Origin: Bacillota bacterium
Lineage (GTDB): Bacteria > Bacillota > Clostridia > Lachnospirales > Lachnospiraceae
DNA: 42,081 nucleotides
Assembly: GCA_023443225.1 (NCBI GenBank)
Contig: JAEZVF010000103.1
Coordinates: 1-42,081 of the forward strand
Direction: 5' to 3'
Both the position numbers and the translations under genes were made by a program. Each line of letters begins with the position of its first letter. Positions within the stretch are counted from its first letter, which is position 1. Of this stretch, positions 17,730-26,039 are shown in pieces. The notes below the pieces were generated by a model. The model did no database searches and had not been told where the DNA came from. It saw only the letters and a program-made list of their open reading frames with translations.

Positions 17730-18563
17730 CTATTTTTTATTTGTGTGATTTGCAGTAAATTCTTCAATTTTTCCATCTTTGATCAACTGTGCAATCACTT
17801 CATTGATCTTGTTTAATAATTCCGTATTTCCCTTTTGTACGGCGATTGCATACTTATCTTCAAATAAGACCCCATCTAAAATTGTTAGTGTATCATTACT
17901 TCCTACCAATTCTTCTGCTGGATATTGATCCATTACGATACAGTCAATCTTATTGTTCTTCAAGTCTTCTGCAGCCTGCGCAAACTTTGTATAACGCTTG
18001 ATTTCTTTTGCTTTCATGTTTTCTTCGTCTGATACGTAGAAATCTGCAATATTGCCCTGCTGTACACCAATGATTTTGTCATTTAAATCATCTACACTGC
18101 TAACCATAGGAGTCTCTTTATTTACTACAACAACCTCAGTAGAACTTACATATTCATCAGAAAAATCCATAACCTTTGCACGGTCTTCATCAATAGAAAC
18201 ACCTGCTGCAACGAAATCAACCTTACCTAATTGAACCGCTAAAAGTGCCCCGTCAAAATCCATGGTCTTGATCTCTAGCTTTTTGCCCATTGCCTCAGCA
18301 ATTGCTTGGGCAATATCCATATCAATACCTACAACTTTATCACCTTCCATATATTCGTACGGTGCAAATCCAGGTTCTGTACCAACAATTAAGGTATCAT
18401 CAGCAGTACTTTCGGAAGTTTGACTATCCGTAGTTTCAACAGATGCACTTTCGGAAGTTTGACTATCCTGGTTTTCTACAGCATTATTTTCAGTCTTTGT
18501 ACCACAAGCAGAAAAAGAACCCGCTATTATCATCACAAGTAGTAAGCTTATAACTTTTTTCAT
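17730..18563 (-). CDS. Amino acid ABC transporter substrate-binding lipoprotein
   Basis: 277 residues. A lipoprotein signal (MKKVISLLLVMII, cleavage before Cys in FSACG) is followed by a Ser/Thr-rich linker carrying DSQTSES twice, then an SBP family 3 domain: LIVGTEPGFAPYEYMEGDKVVGIDMD, then VDFVAAGVSIDEDRAKVMDFS and VDDLNDKIIGVQQG. It captures an amino acid outside the membrane for the permease and ATPase genes that follow. The ATG at 18563 follows TTTGGAGG; an upstream TTG five codons earlier overlaps that ribosome site and is rejected. Confidence 0.92.
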   Translation of the reverse strand: MKKVISLLLVMIIAGSFSACGTKTENNAVENQDSQTSESASVETTDSQTSESTADDTLIVGTEPGFAPYEYMEGDKVVGIDMDIAQAIAEAMGKKLEIKTMDFDGALLAVQLGKVDFVAAGVSIDEDRAKVMDFSDEYVSSTEVVVVNKETPMVSSVDDLNDKIIGVQQGNIADFYVSDEENMKAKEIKRYTKFAQAAEDLKNNKIDCIVMDQYPAEELVGSNDTLTILDGVLFEDKYAIAVQKGNTELLNKINEVIAQLIKDGKIEEFTANHTNKK

Positions 18564-18612
18564 TACGAAATCCTCCAAATTTTAATTATATAACTAGTAT
18601 ATTAATGTTTGT

Positions 18613-18640
18613 ATTGTACCACGTTCATGGAAAAATTCAA
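18613..18640 (-). promoter_or_regulatory. Sigma-A promoter of the amino acid transporter operon
   Basis: On the minus strand TTGAAT, 16-bp spacer, TACAAT, about 50 bases before the lipoprotein start. Confidence 0.6.
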
Positions 18641-18726
18641 GTAAAATAAATGATAAAAGGAAAATAATATTTGCTAGTACACTATTTTTTTTGCCAATTC
18701 CAGTAATACAAAAACATAAAATTACG

Positions 18727-18770
18727 AAAAAAAGAGGATGAATTCCATTCGAGTTCATTCCTCTTTTTTT
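18727..18770. terminator. Terminator between bactofilin gene and transporter promoter
   Basis: A-run, GAGGATGAA, loop, TTCATTCCTC, T-run: about 15 paired bases with one bulge, with U-tails usable in both directions. It serves the bactofilin-like gene (minus). Confidence 0.75.
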
Positions 18771-18801
18771 GTCAGAAAGCTTATCTAAAGTTATGTTTAT
18801 G

Positions 18802-19821
18802 CTATAACTGAATCAACTCTTTAACCGATGCTTTTGGAGAAACCTGAATATTACTTATATATTCAACCCGATCAATCACACAATAATCACCAATCGTTAT
18901 ATTGTCCCCGCTAACAATTTTAGCCTGTACATGGTCCAAGCGAATGTTGTCACCTTCAATGCTATCAATATGCATTATTCCAGCTGGTGACGCTGCTGCT
19001 TTTTTGTATAAACTAATAGCGGCAGATTTGGGAATTGCTTCAAAGGTTTGATCCATGAGGAAAACATCGGTAATTGCAATTTCACTTCCCATAATATGTT
19101 GGACATTTGATTCTTCTTTTGGATTAATATAAATAATATCTGCATTGACACCTTCCATGTCTAATGCTCCAAAGCTATATAATTCCTCGCACTCCAAAAC
19201 TCCTTCCAAATGTATTGGATCGATGCTAATTATAGTTTTAAACTTATAGTCAAAATCCAAATTAAAATCGCAAAGATTTTCAAAGGTTTCTGCTTTCATT
19301 TTACCTTTATATATACTTCCACCTGTTGGATTCAAATAACGAGCATCGCATTTCATGTCATTACCGGATTTGCCCATATCCCAGTTGATGTCCCATTCAC
19401 CCTTACGAAAGCCATTTCCACTGTTAATATTAAAATCCCATTGAGAATTAAAACGGAAAGATGTTTCTTTTCTATTATTATCGCTATGAACCTGTATACT
19501 CTTTTCAGTAAAATTACGTAGTACTTTGCACTCTATCTGTTCTGCCTCTAGTTTTCCTATCGCTATCAAAGTATCCGCTTTACAAACTCCCCTGCACTTA
19601 ATATCTCCTGCCATGTAGATAGTACCAAACTTACTATTTTCTACAATAATTGTACCGCCGATTTTTGTCTCGTCAATTGTACTATCTGTTATGCTGATAT
19701 TGCCAGCACCATTTAATTTTAATGCATCTGCTTCAACGATGTTAACATCTCCTGCTGCATAAATTTTACCAACTTCCCCGCGAATTGGCGCATTCCCTAC
19801 TGAAACAACATTTCTTCTCAT
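18802..19821 (-). CDS. Polymer-forming cytoskeletal (bactofilin-like) protein
   Basis: 339 residues. Both ends show the short-period beta-helix pattern of the bactofilin family (for example GKIYAAGDVNIVEADALKL, GTIYMAGDIKCRGV, then DNITIGDYCVIDRVEY). The middle (about residues 115-190) is a less regular Asn/Asp/Trp-rich insert. There is no membrane segment or signal. The ATG at 19821 overlaps the TGA of the regulator gene (ATGA), so the two are translationally coupled. The pair resembles the Bacillus yhbD-yhbE/F arrangement, where a MerR-like protein precedes bactofilins. The function is probably a scaffold at the membrane; the specific role is unknown. Confidence 0.75.
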   Translation of the reverse strand: MRRNVVSVGNAPIRGEVGKIYAAGDVNIVEADALKLNGAGNISITDSTIDETKIGGTIIVENSKFGTIYMAGDIKCRGVCKADTLIAIGKLEAEQIECKVLRNFTEKSIQVHSDNNRKETSFRFNSQWDFNINSGNGFRKGEWDINWDMGKSGNDMKCDARYLNPTGGSIYKGKMKAETFENLCDFNLDFDYKFKTIISIDPIHLEGVLECEELYSFGALDMEGVNADIIYINPKEESNVQHIMGSEIAITDVFLMDQTFEAIPKSAAISLYKKAAASPAGIMHIDSIEGDNIRLDHVQAKIVSGDNITIGDYCVIDRVEYISNIQVSPKASVKELIQL

Positions 19822-20621
19822 AACCGCACCTCCCAATTATTTATTTTAATAACAAATTCATCATCTTTTTCTTCCTTCGTTTTCGATGTGTCATTTTCCT
19901 GCTCACTCTTTTGCTGTTTGTCCTTACTCGAAAACCCTGCCTCTACTGTCTTTTTTGATTGTTCTGTTTGTTTATCATCTTGAATGTCGTTGTTTAATAC
20001 ATTAAATTTACCTCTGTATTTAATCTTCATTTCATTTGATATGTCATTCATTCGTACCTGCTTTGCAATGATAAATCGATTGTCTAAATATAGGGAAGTC
20101 TGTTCCTGATAAAATGTGCCGTAATAATTATTGTCTTTATGGAATACAGTAAATATATATGCTGTAGATTTCATTTCTTGTAAATGAGATTCTATCCCTT
20201 TTAGCATATCCGCGATCTGATTTGGTTCCAATTCAATCTCCTTGATTATTCTAGATAATGCAACCATAACCAGTACTTCCATATAAGATACGATATCTTT
20301 TCCAAGTAAGTTTTGAAAAGCAGCAAGGATTTTGCCATCAATTTCTTCCATGAATACAATATCCTTTATATGAAATCCATCCTCATTCATTTCCGGTGAT
20401 AGGAGCTTGGCAAGTTCTTCTAGGGAATACTTATCTTTTAATTCCTGAATGGACCGGATTCTGGCCAACATTTGTTCTTTGGGGAAAAATGTTTCTTGTC
20501 CAGTAAAGGAAGATTGTTTGATAAACCACTCTTCTGGAATTAAATGTTCTCTTTTCCAGCGATATAATTGTCCATAGGATATTCCAGTTTCAGCTAACAA
20601 TTCTTTTTTTGATATTAACAT
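19818..20621 (-). CDS. MerR-like DNA-binding protein, DUF4004 (YhbD) family
   Basis: 267 residues. The N-terminal 70 residues are a winged helix-turn-helix of MerR type (SKKELLAETGISYGQLYRWK, LIPEEWF, EQMLARIRSIQELKDKYS). The middle is helical with no ligand domain that I recognise, and there is a charged disordered stretch (about 215-255) before a short conserved end. The ATG at 20621 follows AAGGAGGG; the TTG seven codons earlier is not needed. The promoter carries two copies of TAACATTGTT 30 bp apart, which suggests autoregulation. Coupled to the bactofilin gene by ATGA overlap. Confidence 0.75.
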   Translation of the reverse strand: MLISKKELLAETGISYGQLYRWKREHLIPEEWFIKQSSFTGQETFFPKEQMLARIRSIQELKDKYSLEELAKLLSPEMNEDGFHIKDIVFMEEIDGKILAAFQNLLGKDIVSYMEVLVMVALSRIIKEIELEPNQIADMLKGIESHLQEMKSTAYIFTVFHKDNNYYGTFYQEQTSLYLDNRFIIAKQVRMNDISNEMKIKYRGKFNVLNNDIQDDKQTEQSKKTVEAGFSSKDKQQKSEQENDTSKTKEEKDDEFVIKINNWEVRL

Positions 20622-20636
20622 AGTGTCCCTCCTTCG

Positions 20637-20686
20637 TAACATTGTTCTATTGACTCAAATGTAACATAACATTGTTTCATTGTCAA
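20637..20686 (-). promoter_or_regulatory. Promoter with twin operator-like repeats before MerR-like gene
   Basis: Minus strand: consensus TTGACA (20686-20681), 17-bp spacer, TACATT (20663-20658). TAACATTGTT occurs at 20637-20646 and 20667-20676, 30 bp apart or three helical turns; one copy lies in the spacer and the other downstream of the start point. Confidence 0.55.
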
Positions 20687-20735
20687 TAATAAATTAATAA
20701 ATAAATCTATGTAACAACTGAAAAAATTAGAAATT

Positions 20736-20803
20736 AAAATAGCGTGTATTATTGATCCAAAAGACAGTTCGTCTTAAGCTGGATAATAATAACACGCTAT
20801 TTT
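20736..20803. terminator. Long hairpin terminator after DUF4349 gene
   Basis: AAAATAGCGTGT pairs with ACACGCTATTTT, extended inward by ATTATT/AATAAT with a bulge, and an inner AAGAC/GTCTT hairpin. It sits between the DUF4349 gene end and the DUF4004 promoter. Confidence 0.75.
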
Positions 20804-20829
20804 GTAATTCAAAAGTGCAATAAACAAAG

Positions 20830-21861
20830 TTATACTTCTTTCTTCTCAACACTTTCTTTCTTCAATAAATCAAGTGCTGACTCCTTTTGCTGTGCCATGT
20901 TTTTAGCTTTGCTCTTTTTATAATACTTTCTTCCAATGAGTACAGATACAGCAATGATAAACGCCCATATTAGTAGATAAGGAAGATTAACAACAAACCA
21001 CACAAAGAAGTTTTTCACTCCTTCTCCTATATCATACATGGTATCTGCAAAACCATTACTAATACGGTCCCAGACAGATGGCTTCGCTACTTCCGTAACT
21101 GTCATTCGTTCCACTTCCTGTATATTCAATGTTACCGTGCTATATTCTACAAGATTGTCGTATAATCTAAGCTGTCTCTCGTAACTTTCCAATTCATAAC
21201 GAACACTGCTAAGTCTGCTTTCTAAGGTTAGGATATCTTCCAGTTTTTCTACTTTTTCCAATAAAGCTAGAAGCCTCTCTTGCTCTATTTCCAGGGATTT
21301 TTTATGACTCTCTGTATCAACATACTGTAATGTAACATTTTCTGTAGATTCCTGCTTGTTCACAACATTTGATATATCATATACATTCCCTATAAATTGA
21401 TCCAATTTATCTTTCGGAATTCTTGCTACTATGTTTCCATACCGTAAATTATCGCTATAATAATATCTTCCACTGATATTAGAGCTTTCTACATAACCCC
21501 CAAGCAGATTGATTTCAGTATCGATAGTTTGAATTAACTTATCAAAGTCTTGGGTCTCAACATCTAAGGATGCCCGTCGTATTATTTTCTCCTGTGAATT
21601 GACCGCTTTCTTAGCTGTTGTTGAAGATGTATTCTTAATTGACTCTTCCGAAGTAGATGCAGTCGTATCAGCATTCCCTGCAGCTGCTGTTTGCGGTTCC
21701 GCTGCTAATTCTGTTTCCGCTGCTGAGCTTTCTGACTTGGAATAATTATAATAGCCATTCCCACTATCATAATCAACATCACCTTTTTTTGCGCAACCAT
21801 ATAGCATAGTTACCACAAAACCAATAATAAGAAATAAACTAAACCATTTTGCTCTTTTCAT
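20830..21861 (-). CDS. DUF4349 domain lipoprotein with C-terminal membrane anchor
   Basis: 343 residues. A lipoprotein signal (cleavage before the Cys of LYGCAKK), a Ser/Thr/Ala/Glu-rich linker to about residue 85, and the DUF4349 domain: IRRASLDVETQDFDKL, LGGYVESS, VARIPKDKLDQF, then a coiled coil (EIEQERLLALLEKVEKLEDI). A transmembrane helix (about 290-312) is followed by a basic cytoplasmic tail. It therefore spans or loops at the membrane with the coiled coil outside. The family has no firm function. ATG preceded by AAGGGGG. Confidence 0.85.
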   Translation of the reverse strand: MKRAKWFSLFLIIGFVVTMLYGCAKKGDVDYDSGNGYYNYSKSESSAAETELAAEPQTAAAGNADTTASTSEESIKNTSSTTAKKAVNSQEKIIRRASLDVETQDFDKLIQTIDTEINLLGGYVESSNISGRYYYSDNLRYGNIVARIPKDKLDQFIGNVYDISNVVNKQESTENVTLQYVDTESHKKSLEIEQERLLALLEKVEKLEDILTLESRLSSVRYELESYERQLRLYDNLVEYSTVTLNIQEVERMTVTEVAKPSVWDRISNGFADTMYDIGEGVKNFFVWFVVNLPYLLIWAFIIAVSVLIGRKYYKKSKAKNMAQQKESALDLLKKESVEKKEV

Positions 21862-21968
21862 AAAATACCCCCTTAAAATATAATTAATTTATTGATTCAG
21901 TTACCTTATATAGATTAGACGACAATCTTTCCAATTGGTTCCATAACTAATAAATATTTTATTTCTCC

Positions 21969-21997
21969 TTGCATGATTATCCAAGGGTTGCTATAAT
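21969..21997 (+). promoter_or_regulatory. Sigma-A promoter of mntP
   Basis: TTGCAT, 17-bp spacer, consensus TATAAT, about 43 bases before the ATG. The short leader leaves no room for the yybP-ykoY manganese riboswitch often found before mntP. Confidence 0.7.
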
Positions 21998-22040
21998 ATA
22001 TCAGTATTTCAAAAATAATAATTCTTTTTGGAGGTTAAAC

Positions 22041-22610
22041 ATGGGTGTTATTACAATAATCTTAATTTCCATAGGCTTAGCTATGGATGCTTTTGCTGTG
22101 TCCATTTCTAATGGTATGTGCTTTAAGGATTTCAAACGTAAAGATGCATTTGCAACAGCATTAACCTTTGGATTGTTCCAGGGAATCATGCCGGTGTTAG
22201 GATACTTAGTGGGCAGCGCATTTCTGGATACAATCTCTTTTTTAGACCATTGGATTGCATTATTTTTATTAGGCGCTATTGGATTTAATATGATTTCGGA
22301 AGGAATCAAAGCTTTTAAGAATCCAAACGAGTGTTGTAAAACAACAGTATTTTCCATGAAACTACTTTTAGTTCAAGGGGTTGCCACCAGTATCGATGCA
22401 CTTGCAGTTGGTATCAGCTTTGCAGTTACAAAAACCAACATAGGAATCGCTGGTTTAAGCATAGCAGGAATCACTTTTGTCTGTTGTCTGTTCGGAACCT
22501 TCCTTGGAAAACGATTTGATAGACTTTTTAAGGACAAGGCTGAAATATTTGGCGGAAGTATTCTTATCTTGATTGGACTGAAAATATTCATAGAGCATAT
22601 GTTTTTCTAA
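22041..22610 (+). CDS. mntP: Manganese efflux pump MntP
   Basis: 189 residues, six membrane helices in two related halves. Each half carries the family's acidic motif: SIGLAMDAFAVSISNG in the first and GVATSIDALAVGISFA in the second. It exports Mn2+ across the cytoplasmic membrane. The start is the ATG after TTTTGGAGG; an upstream in-frame ATG (21969) lies within the promoter and is rejected. It is the only plus-strand gene between 12.8 and 32.6 kb. Confidence 0.93.
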   Translation: MGVITIILISIGLAMDAFAVSISNGMCFKDFKRKDAFATALTFGLFQGIMPVLGYLVGSAFLDTISFLDHWIALFLLGAIGFNMISEGIKAFKNPNECCKTTVFSMKLLLVQGVATSIDALAVGISFAVTKTNIGIAGLSIAGITFVCCLFGTFLGKRFDRLFKDKAEIFGGSILILIGLKIFIEHMFF

Positions 22611-22634
22611 CAATATCCATATGACTTTATTCTA

Positions 22635-22760
22635 TTATTTCAAGAATAGTATGTCCTTTGTATCCTCAATTAGCTCCTTCGAAGTAATATGAATCACCAT
22701 CTTTCTATTGCTTAAATGGTTGCAGGGATACACAGGATAATTGAGTATGTAGCATTGCAT
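22635..22760 (-). CDS. Possible small protein coupled to the histidine phosphatase gene
   Basis: 41 codons, starting 2 bases after the phosphatase stop (TAATATG). The C-terminal half (NRKMVIHITSKELIEDTKDI) looks protein-like, but there is no separate ribosome site and I recognise no family. It may be a small coupled gene, the remains of a longer C-terminus, or chance. Confidence 0.25.
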   Translation of the reverse strand: MQCYILNYPVYPCNHLSNRKMVIHITSKELIEDTKDILFLK

Positions 22761-22761
22761 A

Positions 22762-23388
22762 TTACCAGTTACGACGCAGTAAATTTGGTTCATTCTCCAA
22801 ATGAGAATAATCATTAAATCGCTGTAGATAAAAGCGTTGATAACCTTCATCATATACTAGCTGAGTAATACTTGTATTTTCCAGGGAAACAGCAAATAAA
22901 AGCTTCTTACTCATATCCAGTCCCAGAATGCCTGCAAGCAATGCACGGATGACTCCTCCATGTGTCACTACGGCAATATTCTTTTTACCGCATCTTACAA
23001 TTTCATCGATTGTCAACATGGCTCTTTTTAAAACATCTCCGCCACATTCACCACCTGGATAAGGAATATCCTTTATCAATTTCATCTGTTCTGTAATAAA
23101 CTCACTAAAATGTTCATTAATAAAGTCATCAGAATTACCTTCCATCTCACCAAAGGATATCTCTCGTAAGTCCTTTCGAATGATATGCTGAAGGTTAAGA
23201 TGTTCATTTACGATTTCTGCAGTTTCAACCGCTCGAATTAAATTGCTGGAATATAAACCATCAATATGGTATTTCACGAGTCTTCTACCAAGCAAATCTG
23301 CCTGTCTTCTTCCTTCATCTGCAAGTTCAACATTCACATTACATAACGCACTGCTTTGTCTTCCATGTCTGATTAAGTAAATATTCAT
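22762..23388 (-). CDS. Histidine phosphatase family protein (phosphoglycerate mutase-like)
   Basis: 208 residues. Catalytic His in LIRHGRQS, arginine in YSSNLIRAVETAEI, acid residue in REISFGEMEG, and second His in VVTHGGVIRALLAG. This is the broad-specificity phosphatase branch (CobC/PhoE-like). The substrate is unknown: there are no cobalamin genes nearby. The start has only a weak GGGAG ribosome site. A terminator lies between this gene and asnA upstream, so it is probably expressed separately. Confidence 0.85.
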   Translation of the reverse strand: MNIYLIRHGRQSSALCNVNVELADEGRRQADLLGRRLVKYHIDGLYSSNLIRAVETAEIVNEHLNLQHIIRKDLREISFGEMEGNSDDFINEHFSEFITEQMKLIKDIPYPGGECGGDVLKRAMLTIDEIVRCGKKNIAVVTHGGVIRALLAGILGLDMSKKLLFAVSLENTSITQLVYDEGYQRFYLQRFNDYSHLENEPNLLRRNW

Positions 23389-23452
23389 ATAGGTTGCTCC
23401 CGTCGATTATTCATATATCTCTAAGTGCTTTGATAAAGCATTCATCAGAAAA

Positions 23453-23485
23453 TGAGAACGTTTTCCGAATGGAATGCCGTTCTCA
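23453..23485 (-). terminator. Terminator after asnA
   Basis: Minus strand: TGAGAACG pairs with CGTTCTCA around a long loop, followed by TTTTC. It lies 12 bases beyond the asnA stop. Confidence 0.6.
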
Positions 23486-23496
23486 CTCATATTACT

Positions 23497-24507
23497 TTAT
23501 AACAAGTCTATACCGTGTTGATTTGCATATTCAACAATTTCATCCGGCCATATGGAAGACTGTACCTCACCAATATGTGCTTTGCGTAAGAAAAGCATAC
23601 ACATTCTAGATTGACCGATTCCACCGCCAATTGTATATGGCAATTCCTTATTTAAAAGAGCCTTCTGGAAAGGTAATTCTGCACGATCCATACAATCACT
23701 GATTGCAAGCTGTTCTTTTAAGGAATCTTCGTCTACACGGATACCCATGGAGGATAATTCCAATGCAATATCTAAAACAGGGTAATAGATTATAATATCA
23801 CCGTTTAATTTCCAATCATCATAATCCGGTGCTCTGCCATCATGTTTTTCGCCGGAAGCAAGAGCTCCACCGATCTGCATAATAAAAACAGCACCTTTAA
23901 GTTTGGCAATTTTATATTCTCTTTCTTTCGGTGTACAGTCAGGATAACTGTCTTCTAACTCCTGTGAGGTTACAAAGGTTATCTCTTCCGGAAGAAATTC
24001 TTTGATATAATTGTATTTTTCTGAAATATACGTTTCCGTGTTTTTTAAAGCGATATATACTTTTTTTACGATATCCTTTAAGGTCTCTACGGTACGGTCG
24101 GATTTTTGAATAATTTTTTCCCAGTCCCACTGGTCTACAAAAATAGAATGGATATTGTCAGTATCTTCATCACGACGAATTGCATTCATATCCGTATAAA
24201 GACCTTCTCCTTCCGAAAATCCATATCTTTTCAACGCCATCCTCTTCCATTTAGCTAAGGAATGCACAATTTCTACCTCTGCATCATTTTGTTCCTTTAT
24301 ACCAAAGCTCACAGGACGTTCTATACCATTGAGATTATCATTCAGGCCAGTTTCAGGTTTTACAAATAAAGGTGCAGATACTCTTGTAAGATTTAATTGT
24401 TTTGCCAACTCTCGCTCGAAAAAATCCTTTACGTACTTGATTGCTATTTCTGTCTCTTTTATACTTAATTCTGATTGATATCCATCCGGAATAATTAAAT
24501 GTTCCAT
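23497..24507 (-). CDS. asnA: Aspartate-ammonia ligase (asparagine synthetase A)
   Basis: 336 residues, full length for AsnA. It makes asparagine from aspartate, ammonia and ATP. Diagnostic stretches: ETGLNDNLNGIERPVSF, EIVHSLAKWKRMAL, GLYTDMNAIRRDED, VDQWDWEK and the C-terminal GGGIGQSRMCMLFL, all of the class II aminoacyl-tRNA-synthetase fold. ATG preceded by AAGGAGAG. It follows rlmH by 18 bases, apparently on the same transcript. No asparagine T-box is present at this gene. Confidence 0.96.
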   Translation of the reverse strand: MEHLIIPDGYQSELSIKETEIAIKYVKDFFERELAKQLNLTRVSAPLFVKPETGLNDNLNGIERPVSFGIKEQNDAEVEIVHSLAKWKRMALKRYGFSEGEGLYTDMNAIRRDEDTDNIHSIFVDQWDWEKIIQKSDRTVETLKDIVKKVYIALKNTETYISEKYNYIKEFLPEEITFVTSQELEDSYPDCTPKEREYKIAKLKGAVFIMQIGGALASGEKHDGRAPDYDDWKLNGDIIIYYPVLDIALELSSMGIRVDEDSLKEQLAISDCMDRAELPFQKALLNKELPYTIGGGIGQSRMCMLFLRKAHIGEVQSSIWPDEIVEYANQHGIDLL

Positions 24508-24525
24508 CTTTTCTCTCCTTATGTT

Positions 24526-25005
24526 CTATTTATGGTAGGGCTGATTCGTATTTATCCGATATGCCCGGTATATCTGCTCTAACAGAATGACTTTCATCAT
24601 CTGATGTGGAAATGTCATCTTTGAAAAACTCAGATGGTAATCTGCTCGGCTTAACACTTCTTGAGATAATCCTAAAGAACCGCCAATAACAAAAGTAATA
24701 TGACTACTTCCACTAACCCCTAGTTGTTCAACTTTCTCTGCCAGTTCTATAGAGGAGAGCATTTTGCCTTCAATAGCAAGTGCAATAAGATAAGTACTAT
24801 CTTTAACATATTTCAGAATTCGGTCACCTTCCAAATTCTTAATCTGATCCTCTTGTGCATCGCTTGCTTGATCCGGTGTTTTTTCATCTGTAACCTCGAT
24901 AAGTTCTAATTTACAATAGCGGCTCAATCGTTTCACGTATTCCTCGATGGCCATAGTAAAATATTTTTCTTTAATTTTACCCACACTGATAACTGTTATT
25001 TTCAT
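24526..25005 (-). CDS. rlmH: 23S rRNA pseudouridine-1915 N3-methyltransferase
   Basis: 159 residues, standard SPOUT-fold RlmH (YbeA/OrfX). Starts KITVISVGKIKEKYF; the SAM-binding knot has FVIGGSLGLS and the end carries KMTFPHQMMKVILLEQIYRAYRI and PYHK. It methylates pseudouridine 1915 in helix 69. The ATG overlaps the stop of the upstream phosphatase gene by 4 bases (ATGA). Genes in this family are a known SCCmec-type integration target, but no insertion is seen here. Confidence 0.96.
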   Translation of the reverse strand: MKITVISVGKIKEKYFTMAIEEYVKRLSRYCKLELIEVTDEKTPDQASDAQEDQIKNLEGDRILKYVKDSTYLIALAIEGKMLSSIELAEKVEQLGVSGSSHITFVIGGSLGLSQEVLSRADYHLSFSKMTFPHQMMKVILLEQIYRAYRINTNQPYHK

Positions 25006-25553
25006 GGTTTCTTACACATATCATTGGTATATTGATATAATACTCCATTCTTAACTATCTTTACCCTCTCACCAGTAAAACCTCTTCTTCTTAATTCCCT
25101 TTGAAGATTAAACAACATAAATCCATGAAATACAATTAAGATGTTTTCTTTTGACCAGTCGATTCGGTCTAAAAATGCATTAATCCTTCTCCTTGTTCCT
25201 ACAACCGTTTCTGGCTGGCTCCGGGACTTGAAAAACCATGCTAACCTACCACAAATATGCCATAATTCGAAAGGTAAAATAATTCTGTCAGAATGAATAA
25301 AAGGTGCATTATCCACTTCCCTAAGTAATTTATCAATTTTAATGTTACCGCTGTATACTTCTTTCGCAGTAGAGATTGCTCTTGGTAGATCACTTACATA
25401 GCAGATATCCCATTCTATACCATACATCTCCACATGATTTTTAATAACCTTTGATTTCTCATACTTCTCCGACCACTCGCGAAATTCTTTTGAGGTCATG
25501 AATTTTTTGTGTGGGCAGTGTACTTTAAAGTGCCTTAATAATCCAATTCTCAT
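25002..25553 (-). CDS. Histidine phosphatase-like protein
   Basis: 183 residues. It begins with LLRHFKVHCP, keeping the RH catalytic pair, and has VSDLPRAISTAKEVYSG and a second His in IVFHGFML. The middle (WHICGRLAWFFKSRSQPE) differs from the well-known branches. The function is unknown; it is probably a phosphomonoesterase. It is first gene of a likely three-gene transcript with rlmH and asnA, translationally coupled to rlmH. ATG start; ribosome site weak. Confidence 0.75.
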   Translation of the reverse strand: MRIGLLRHFKVHCPHKKFMTSKEFREWSEKYEKSKVIKNHVEMYGIEWDICYVSDLPRAISTAKEVYSGNIKIDKLLREVDNAPFIHSDRIILPFELWHICGRLAWFFKSRSQPETVVGTRRRINAFLDRIDWSKENILIVFHGFMLFNLQRELRRRGFTGERVKIVKNGVLYQYTNDMCKKP

Positions 25554-25619
25554 CTAAACTCCTATCTGTGAAACACTAAAATCTATTATATTACTTTTTA
25601 TAGGAAATGCAAGAAAAGA

Positions 25620-26039
25620 TTACTTCTTTTGAAAGATTCTAAAAATAGTATCCATAATAAATATGGCTAATGCTATCATCCCAGCTATCAAAATGGCTTC
25701 TCTAAAGTAATAATTTACAAGGCCACTGTTATTGGTAATAAGATGATATACAATTCGATACATCGCGACTCCTGGAACCAGAGGTATGATTCCGGGTATT
25801 AAAAACAAGGTAACCGGTGCTTTCAAGATACGAGCAAAACTATGAGAAATTAAAGACACCATCATTGCAGCAAAAAACATACTAATTACCTCGCTCCAGT
25901 CTGCCTTCTTAAGTAGCAAGTATACCAGCCAGCCTACTGCTCCAGCCAAACCAGAATACACCAAAAACTTTCTTGGTACACCAAAAGTCACTGCAACTGC
26001 AACAACTCCAATAAAAGCACCAATTGTCTGTATCATCAT
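25620..26039 (-). CDS. Threonine/serine exporter, small subunit (ThrE_2, DUF3815)
   Basis: 139 residues with four to five hydrophobic segments. The conserved FLIPGIIPLVPGVAMYRIVY motif matches the C-terminal half of ThrE-type exporters. Together with the upstream gene it forms a split exporter, as with YjjB/YjjP. The ATG overlaps the upstream stop (ATGA). Family members export threonine, serine or succinate; the substrate here is not known. Confidence 0.85.
   Translation of the reverse strand: MMIQTIGAFIGVVAVAVTFGVPRKFLVYSGLAGAVGWLVYLLLKKADWSEVISMFFAAMMVSLISHSFARILKAPVTLFLIPGIIPLVPGVAMYRIVYHLITNNSGLVNYYFREAILIAGMIALAIFIMDTIFRIFQKK

Noticed and set aside
21870..22040. yybP-ykoY manganese riboswitch before mntP
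   Set aside because: The promoter at 21969-21997 leaves only about 37 bases of leader, too short for the motif.
24508..24526. T-box leader for asnA
   Set aside because: Only 18 bases separate rlmH from asnA, so no leader element fits; the genes are co-transcribed.
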